NCBI GenBank assembly: GCA_937983305.1 | Contig: CALKAJ010000163.1 | Coordinates: 1-5,508 of the forward strand | From: an uncultured Ignavibacteriota bacterium | Lineage (GTDB): Bacteria; Bacteroidota; Ignavibacteria; Tepidaquicellales; Tepidaquicellaceae | Reading direction: 5' to 3' | Length of the DNA: 5,508 nucleotides | In this document: piece by piece, positions 1 to 5,508 of the stretch | Layout: every line of letters starts with the position of its first letter | Position numbering within the stretch: position 1 is the first letter of the stretch | Made by a program: the position numbers and the translations under genes | The notes under the pieces: model-generated | Told to the model about the DNA's origin: nothing | Databases searched by the model: none | Seen by the model: the letters and a program-made list of their open reading frames with translations, nothing else

Positions 1-3000
1 AAAAATTGTGTTGATTGAAATTAAACAATTTTTAATACTATTAAAATCAAATAGCTCAATAAATCTTTTTAAATCCTTAGTATGTTTTTTTAACTGGCCT
101 ATATCATAAATATCTGCGAATTTCGAAAGCCTTTCGGCTAATGCTTCCACTTCATCCATAGCCATATAGTTTCTCTGGTTTTCGATTTCCTTGAAAAGTT
201 CATTTCTGAATATTTCTTTTACCTTCTCCGGTATTTCATCAGATTTTTTATTTGCCTCTTTATCAGTTCCAACAACTTTTTCTATTTTTGACTTTTCAAT
301 TTTTTGAAAAGGAAGGAATTTCAAGATCTCATTAATAAGTGATTTCTTTTGAACAGGTTTCCTTAAATATCCATCAAATAAAGATTCCATCTTATCAATC
401 TCGCTCTTCATTGTTGAAGCTGTCAAAGCAACTATAGGAATATGAGCCGGTTCTTTGGCTTTTTTAATTTCTTCTGTAGCTTCGTAGCCGCTCATTCCGG
501 GCATTCGTATGTCCATAAAAACCAAATCAAAATCGTAGGCATTACAAAGTTCAATAGCCATTTCACCGTTTTCAGCTTCAAAAAGTTGAAGATTGTAGTC
601 TTCCAGAAATGCATTAACTAAACCCCGATTGTAAGACACATCGTCCACAACAAGAATTTTCGAGCCGCTAAATATAATTTCATCTTCGTCCCATGTAAAG
701 AATTCATTTTGTTCAATAATTTCATCACTGAACTTAATGTTATAAAATCTGGCATAAAAACGACTGCCGCCTCCCGGATTGCTTTCGAGGAATATTTCTC
801 CGTTCATCAGTTCGCAGAGTCGTTTTGTAATTGTCAAACCTAATCCGGTACCTTCATATTTTCGTGTATCCTGTCCTGATTGCTGAGTGAAAGATTCAAA
901 AATAAGTTTCTGATCTTTTTCTATAACTCCAATGCCTGTATCAATCACAGATATTTCAAAATCTATAAATCCTTTTTCATCTCTCAACAACTTAATTTGT
1001 ATCTTTACAAAGCCTTGATTTGTAAATTTTAAAGCATTGCCTGTCAGGTTAAGCAGAATTTGCCTAAGCCTGATTTCATCAATGACAATAGTTTTCGGGA
1101 ATTCTTCATCAATATCCACAATCAAATTAATATTCTTTTCCTTAGCTTTCTGATAAAATATTTGCTTTATTTCATTGGCAATTACTCTCAAATCTGCGGG
1201 CTCGGGCGAAACTTCCATACGTCCGGCTTCTATTTTTGATAAATCAAGAATATCATTAATCAGCGACAACAACGATTTTCCGCTATCGAGTATTGTTTTA
1301 AGAAAACTCTTTTGCTTGGGATTATCAGTGGTATTGAGCATTACTTCACTAAAACCGAGTATCGAATTCATAGGAGTCCGGATTTCATGACTCATATTTG
1401 CAAGAAACTCGGATTTCGATTTGCTTGCGGCTTTAGCTTGTTCCATTGCTGTAGTCAACTCCGATTGTGTTTTATTCCGGTTGAGTAAATTAACAAGCAT
1501 CAAAGCAAACAGTTCTAAAAGCTTCTGCTCTTTTTCGGAGAAAATATGTTTCTTCCTAACCGCATCAAATCCGACAAATCCAATACAGTTATTTCCGTCC
1601 AACATAGGCAAAGCCAGCAGACTCTTAATTCCCTGTGGTTCAATAATCTGTCGTACACCACTATCCTCAGGCAAAGCTGACACATCAGGTATATGCATTG
1701 ATTTACCTGCGAAGTGTGACTCTACCCAATCGGGAATTGAATCATACGGTACTTCCTGGAGTTCCTCAATTTGAGGCGTGATTCCATCGCCGCACCATTC
1801 ATAAGTGTTATTACAAACCCGTTTGTTATGGTCATACATAAAAATGTATGACCTGTCTGTGTTAGTGTATTTTCCAAGATGTGCAAGTGATTCATTTATG
1901 ACTGCATTTGTATTTGCCAGCGGTACATTAATAAAAGTATTGGAAATATCCATTAGTGTTTTCTGTAGCTCTGTTTGTTCCTTGAGTGCTTCTTCTGCTT
2001 TTTTCTGTTCAGTAATATTCCGGATAATACTTAAAGCACTATTGTCTGAAGTAAATACCGTTCTTGCTTCGAAATATTTTAATTTGCCGTCTATTTTAAG
2101 TTGATACTCATAAAATTGTATTTTCCTGCTATGAAACACATTCTCCAATTTAGCAAGGGTTAATGACGCAAGTTCAGGAGGAAGTACTTCCGAAACGTGT
2201 TTATTTAGGAAAGCTTCTGGAGGCATAAAAAGGTCTTTGGAATTACCGATATTATAATCTATAAAAAAACCGTCTTTACTTAAAACAAACATCATATCAG
2301 GAATTGCAGTAAGAAGGGCGCGATTTCTGGATTCACTTTCACTTAGTATCCTCTGCTGGTTGCTCAAAGTTCTGTTCTTCCTGGTAATCAGCGCAATCAT
2401 AACACCAAAAATGATAAACAATCCGATAACTATGGCGGCTCTTTGCGTTTTTTCGAAATTCCAGTCTGAAAGCATAATATCAATGCCAATCACTACTCCT
2501 GTTGCCTTCCCTTCTGTTGTGAGTATAGGGGCAAAGGAGCTTACAAATGTTCCATACTCATCTGTAAACGGACCTACAATTACCGTTGTTGAAGTATTAA
2601 AGACCGAATCTAATTCCACAGGGGGATCGGTATATTCAGTACCCGGAGGCGAAGACATGACATCATTTTCAGGAATGCTTTCAGGACCAAAAAGAATTTT
2701 CCCGTCCTTACGCCTAATACTGTATATTCCAATATACTTTTCTGCCGGCGCCCAGCTCAATTGAATCGTCCTGCTCAGTTGACGCATTTGTCCCGCACAT
2801 TTTTTGAAAGATTCAAGTTCGGCGTCATTCGATTCGAAAGGAAGATCTGAAATCTGTTTTGAATCCAAAGCCTGAGAAACCAGCAAGGCATTTCTATAAA
2901 GACCTTTTCGCATTTGACTATCAGTCTGTTCAACAATCCACCAGGTGGAAAGTACACCCAATAATAAATATATTATTATAAAAATCAGCCAATTGAGTCT

Positions 3001-3063
3001 GACTTTAAAGACAGTCTTCTTAGGCTCTTGTTTTTTTATTATAATATTTCCTTGCAAGTTCAT
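1..3063 (-). CDS. Membrane-bound hybrid sensor histidine kinase (Cache-like/PAS/GAF/HisKA/HATPase/REC), 3' end off window
   Basis: The frame is open for 1021 codons from ATG 3061-3063 to base 1, so the C-terminus is cut by the window edge. An in-frame TAG lies two codons upstream, and the next internal Met (residue 50) would lose the first membrane helix, so this start is well supported. A GAGG sits 12 bases upstream, a weak ribosome site. Domains seen: TM1 25-44; periplasmic sensor 45-203, Cache-like, with GPFTDEYGTFVS at 164-175; TM2 209-227; PAS 245-352 ending in ITEQKKAEE; GAF 369-527 with the YEWCGDGI motif; HisKA with phospho-acceptor His559 in MSHEIRTPMN; HATPase with N-box Asn676, G1 DTGIG 708-712 and G2 GTGLGL 738-743; receiver 803-917 with acidic pair Asp807/Asp808, phospho-Asp851, Thr881 and Lys902; then a helical, lysine-rich tail. 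All catalytic residues are present. By family knowledge it autophosphorylates on His and passes phosphate to its own receiver. The ligand is unknown, and neither an output domain nor a partner regulator is visible. Confidence 0.95.
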   Translation of the reverse strand, partial: MNLQGNIIIKKQEPKKTVFKVRLNWLIFIIIYLLLGVLSTWWIVEQTDSQMRKGLYRNALLVSQALDSKQISDLPFESNDAELESFKKCAGQMRQLSRTIQLSWAPAEKYIGIYSIRRKDGKILFGPESIPENDVMSSPPGTEYTDPPVELDSVFNTSTTVIVGPFTDEYGTFVSSFAPILTTEGKATGVVIGIDIMLSDWNFEKTQRAAIVIGLFIIFGVMIALITRKNRTLSNQQRILSESESRNRALLTAIPDMMFVLSKDGFFIDYNIGNSKDLFMPPEAFLNKHVSEVLPPELASLTLAKLENVFHSRKIQFYEYQLKIDGKLKYFEARTVFTSDNSALSIIRNITEQKKAEEALKEQTELQKTLMDISNTFINVPLANTNAVINESLAHLGKYTNTDRSYIFMYDHNKRVCNNTYEWCGDGITPQIEELQEVPYDSIPDWVESHFAGKSMHIPDVSALPEDSGVRQIIEPQGIKSLLALPMLDGNNCIGFVGFDAVRKKHIFSEKEQKLLELFALMLVNLLNRNKTQSELTTAMEQAKAASKSKSEFLANMSHEIRTPMNSILGFSEVMLNTTDNPKQKSFLKTILDSGKSLLSLINDILDLSKIEAGRMEVSPEPADLRVIANEIKQIFYQKAKEKNINLIVDIDEEFPKTIVIDEIRLRQILLNLTGNALKFTNQGFVKIQIKLLRDEKGFIDFEISVIDTGIGVIEKDQKLIFESFTQQSGQDTRKYEGTGLGLTITKRLCELMNGEIFLESNPGGGSRFYARFYNIKFSDEIIEQNEFFTWDEDEIIFSGSKILVVDDVSYNRGLVNAFLEDYNLQLFEAENGEMAIELCNAYDFDLVFMDIRMPGMSGYEATEEIKKAKEPAHIPIVALTASTMKSEIDKMESLFDGYLRKPVQKKSLINEILKFLPFQKIEKSKIEKVVGTDKEANKKSDEIPEKVKEIFRNELFKEIENQRNYMAMDEVEALAERLSKFADIYDIGQLKKHTKDLKRFIELFDFNSIKNCLISINTIF

Positions 3064-3176
3064 AATCTATTTATTCCTCAAAGCTATTAATAATTGGTAT
3101 AACTATCAAGAACTATTTTTCAACAAATTATCAAGGTACAATAATCAAAGGATTAAAAACCGGAGCTTGTCGGAAA
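3064..3176. other. Intergenic gap between tspO and the kinase gene
   Basis: This is 113 bases of AT-rich sequence with no credible reading frame of its own. On the transcribed (minus) strand the tspO end is followed by a three-base-pair hairpin (3160-3173) and five Ts (3155-3159), too weak to call a terminator. Several TTTG/TTG words occur, but none has the spacing of the Bacteroidota TTTG...TAnnTTTG promoter. A GAGG (3076-3079) precedes the kinase start by 12 bases. The gap is long enough for a separate kinase promoter, but the sequence alone does not show one. Confidence 0.5.
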
Positions 3177-3656
3177 TCAACTTCGGTTTAGAAAAAAATA
3201 AGCCGCATTTAGTATTCCGGCAAAAGTAACCCACAGCAAATAAGGAATGTTGATATATGCTGCCAATGGTTTGATTCTGTAAAATAAAACAATCATAACA
3301 CCAATACATATCCATAATAAAATAATCTCAATTAACGCCAGACCAATCATATTAAAATAGAAAAAAATAAAACTCCAACCAAAGTTAAGTGCTTGCTGTA
3401 ACAAAAAAACAAAGATAGCAATATTCCGTTTTTTATCGGGACTTTCCTTCCAGATAAGAAACAAAGAAAAACCCATAAGCAGAAAAAGAGTTGTCCAAAC
3501 AGGAGCAAATACCCAGCTTGGAGGATTGAATGAAGGTCTGTTCAACGTTGCATACCATACGGGCACTGCTTTTGCGGTAAACATACCCGCAACTGCGCCT
3601 AAACCCAAAGGCAATGAAAGCGAAGCAATTAATTTAAATATTAGCGATTTATTCAT
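3177..3656 (-). CDS. tspO: TspO/MBR family tryptophan-rich membrane protein
   Basis: A complete 159-residue protein, the usual length for bacterial TspO. It is very hydrophobic, with five predicted membrane helices at about 5-27, 48-69, 78-100, 104-126 and 134-157. The family signatures are clear: WYATLNRPSFNPPSWVFAPVW at 34-54 (the W-Y-x2-L-x2-P-x3-P-P loop after helix 1), LNFGWSFIFF at 90-99, and PYLLWVTFAGILN at 138-150. The family binds porphyrins and other tetrapyrroles (and cholesterol in mitochondria), and is tied to oxidative stress and tetrapyrrole homeostasis. Trp54 and Trp142 appear to match the two tryptophans implicated in porphyrin degradation in the Bacillus protein; this alignment is from memory. 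The ATG at 3654-3656 is the first start after the in-frame ATPase stop 24 bases upstream. The leader is A-rich with no Shine-Dalgarno, as is common in Bacteroidota. The short gap suggests co-transcription with the ATPase. The specific ligand here is unknown. Confidence 0.95.
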   Translation of the reverse strand: MNKSLIFKLIASLSLPLGLGAVAGMFTAKAVPVWYATLNRPSFNPPSWVFAPVWTTLFLLMGFSLFLIWKESPDKKRNIAIFVFLLQQALNFGWSFIFFYFNMIGLALIEIILLWICIGVMIVLFYRIKPLAAYINIPYLLWVTFAGILNAAYFFLNRS

Positions 3657-3680
3657 AATTATTTTTTTACTTTTGTAGTT

Positions 3681-5464
3681 TTAATTAGTAATGTGTTCTT
3701 GGATATTGAATTTTTTCCTTCTCCAAATAATTTTATAAACCTGAAATAAAACCAACGGTATCAATGCTGACAAAATAGAAACTACCCAAATCTCGGGAGA
3801 AAGAATAACTAAACCTAATACTAAACGCATCTGAGGTATAGCGTAAACCAACACCATAAAAATAGTGCAAATTAAGAGTGCTATCCATATAAATTTATTT
3901 TTTGTTATTTCATTCACAATCAATTTTGATTGTGCTGATGCCATATTGAATACATGAAAGAGCTGTGCAAAAACAAGAGTAATAAATGCTACATTGTTTA
4001 AAACAGTTCTATCAGAAGAGATTGTTTGTTTGCAATAAATTACTGCAACAAGTATTGCAATGGTCATAGCTGCGGCATATAAGGAAACTGAAATCCAATC
4101 TCTATTTGATACGATAAGGTCTTTCGGGTCTCTTGGCGGTCTGTTCATAACGGTTTTATCTCCACTTCCCAAACCAAGCGCCAATGCAGGAAATACATCC
4201 GTAACCATATTTAGAAATAAAATTTGCAAAGGCAGCAAAGTAGAAGCCGGGACAAAAAAACCTAACGTAGTTACAATAAATATTTCACTTAAATTACAGG
4301 ATACAAGGTATATCACGAATTTTTGTATGTTCTGAAATATCTCTCTTCCGTGCGCTACTGCCCGTGCGATGGATATGAACGAATCATCCTTTAATACTAT
4401 ACCGGCAGTTTCTTTGGCAACCTGTGTACCTCTCATTCCCATTGCAATACCAATATCTGCTTTTTTTAGTGCAGGCGCATCATTAACTCCATCACCTGTC
4501 ATTACTACAATGTTGCCTGCTTTTTGATAAATATCAACTATTTCCAATTTTTGTTTGGGTGTGGTACGGGCAAATACGGATGTAGAAAGTATTTTTCTAA
4601 TCCACTCATCTGAAAGTGAATCCATTGAAGGGATATCAATTCCTGTAATTACATTTTTTTCAACCTCATCTACCAGCCCCACTTGTTTAGCAATATTAAG
4701 AGCTGTTAAAGGGTGATCTCCCGTAATCATTATAATCCTGATTCCAGCCTTTCTACACGAAAGAATTGCCTCTTTAATATCCAATCGTGGCGGATCTAAA
4801 AACCCTATCATAGCCACATAAACCAATGAATTCATATAATCTCCCTTATCAATCTCAGATTCGTCTCTATAAGCAAATGCCAATACCCGCAAACCATTTG
4901 AAGCCATTTGTTCAGAATCCTGCAATATTTTATTCCGTTCGTTCCCGCTCAAATCTTTGATAGTTACCCCCAACTGAATTTTACTGCACTTTTCCAGCAA
5001 ATGCTCTACAGAGCCTTTCGCTGCTACATAGTACCTGCCTGAATTTTTTTGCAAAGTACCCATAATTTTAGTTTCAGAACTGAAAGGCATCTCGCCAATC
5101 CTTTCATATTGCAGCTTTAATTCTTCAACTGATGAACCTGATGAATTTGCAAGATGAACAAGAGCAATTTCAATCGGGTCTCCTGTCAATTCCTTATTCT
5201 CATCATCATCTTTTGGAGATGCATTATTACATAACGCACCGATTAATCTCAACTCTCTAAATGCTTCTTCACTCCTTTTTATATTTCCCTTATCAAAACT
5301 CAGTGTATTGTTTTTAAAACTAACTTTTACCGTTTCTTCGGGAAAGGAAAAAGTATCCACAAAAATTTTATTTTCTGTTAAGGTGCCTGTTTTATCGGTC
5401 AATATCACATTGGCACTTCCTAAAGTTTCTACTGCCGATAATTTCTTTACTATAGCATTTCGCT
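3681..5464 (-). CDS. P-type cation-transporting ATPase, probably Ca2+ type (P2A), 5' truncated at contig end
   Basis: 593 complete codons are visible, beginning RNAIVKKLSAVETLGSANV just before the phosphorylation motif. Full P2A pumps are about 880-920 residues, so roughly the first 300 (M1-M4 and the TGES actuator domain) are missing. The GTG at 5406-5408 is an internal Val, not a start. Motifs present: DKTGT at 5382-5396 with the phospho-Asp codon at 5394-5396; GDPIE (5169-5183) and FSSETK of the nucleotide domain; KGSVEH (5001-5018) with the ATP-site Lys; TGD (4716-4724); and GDGVND (4479-4496). Six C-terminal helices follow: M5 ~4254-4319, M6 ~4170-4238, M7 ~4032-4097, M8 ~3936-4004, M9 ~3828-3893, M10 ~3735-3800. 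M5 carries NLSE (4284-4295) and M6 carries NMVTD (4197-4211), matching the Asn/Glu and Asn/Asp calcium ligands of SERCA, so Ca2+ export is the best guess. M4, which would help decide between Ca2+, Mn2+ and Na+/K+, is lost. The stop is TAA at 3681-3683; tspO follows after 24 bases in the same frame. Confidence 0.93.
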
Positions 5465-5508
5465 AGATCGGAAGAGCGTCGTGTAGGGAAAGAGTGTAGA
5501 TCTCGGTG
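5465..5508. other. Illumina P5/TruSeq adapter sequence (non-genomic)
   Basis: From AGATCGGAAGAGCG onward, all 44 bases match, from memory, the reverse complement of the Illumina universal (P5) adapter as far as CTCGGTG. Only its last 14 bases are absent. Read on the minus strand it ends in CTCTTCCGATCT directly against the insert. The P-type ATPase frame reads with typical family sequence right up to base 5464 and then breaks. This is adapter read-through retained in an assembly, so genomic sequence should be taken to end at 5464. The A at 5465 could be the A-tail base or the last genomic base. Confidence 0.98.

Noticed and set aside
1175..2764. Plus-strand open frames at 1175-1390, 1421-1774, 1805-2104 and 2360-2764
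   Set aside because: All lie opposite the histidine kinase, whose minus-strand frame shows complete conserved domains. Their translations are low-complexity Ser/Leu/Ile-rich and match no family I recognise.
3155..3173. Possible tspO terminator: hairpin 3160-3173 with five Ts on the minus strand
   Set aside because: The stem is only three base pairs with a large loop, too weak to support a factor-independent terminator.
2775..3229. Short frames 2775-2957 (minus, out of frame) and 2945-3229 (plus)
   Set aside because: The first overlaps the kinase sensor region in the wrong frame. The second runs antisense across the kinase start, the gap and the end of tspO, with no recognisable motif.
3668..3675. 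TACTTTTG on the plus strand, matching the Bacteroidota -7 promoter word TAnnTTTG
   Set aside because: It points away from all three genes, has no matching TTTG/TTG element upstream, and there is no plus-strand gene to serve.
4060..4335. Plus-strand frame opposite ATPase helices M5-M7
   Set aside because: It is antisense to a strongly conserved membrane region of the pump and has no independent support.
1..5508. Defence system, mobile element, CRISPR array, tRNA or riboswitch
   Set aside because: Almost all the genomic sequence is occupied by three recognisable genes. No transposase, direct-repeat array or structured RNA signal was seen in the two short gaps.

Overview
The window looks like one end of a short-read assembly contig from an AT-rich bacterium, most likely a member of the Bacteroidota. 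This placement is an inference. It rests on the low GC content, A-rich leaders with little or no Shine-Dalgarno sequence, and a large multi-sensor hybrid histidine kinase of a kind common in that phylum. No rRNA or other marker gene is present to confirm it. The last 44 bases (5465-5508) are not genomic: they read as an Illumina sequencing adapter left on the contig end.

All three genes lie on the minus strand, so transcription runs from right to left. First (5464 to 3681) is a P-type cation ATPase of the calcium-pump (P2A-like) type. Its N-terminal third is missing because the contig stops just before the phosphorylation site. After 24 bases comes a complete TspO/MBR-family tryptophan-rich membrane protein (3656 to 3177). 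After a further 113 bases, a hybrid sensor histidine kinase starts at 3063 and stays open to base 1, leaving the window with 1021 codons visible. Its order is TM, periplasmic Cache-like sensor, TM, PAS, GAF, HisKA, HATPase, receiver and a helical tail.

The ATPase and tspO are close enough to be co-transcribed. The kinase is co-directional but could have its own promoter in the 113-base gap, although I see no convincing one. Taken together the genes suggest a membrane and ion or redox stress neighbourhood: a cation pump, a tetrapyrrole-binding membrane protein and a membrane-anchored sensor. A functional link is only suggested by position. No mobile element, CRISPR array, RNA gene or defence system was seen. 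I do not find a previously undescribed system here; the most important observations concern the adapter artefact and the gene boundaries it distorts.
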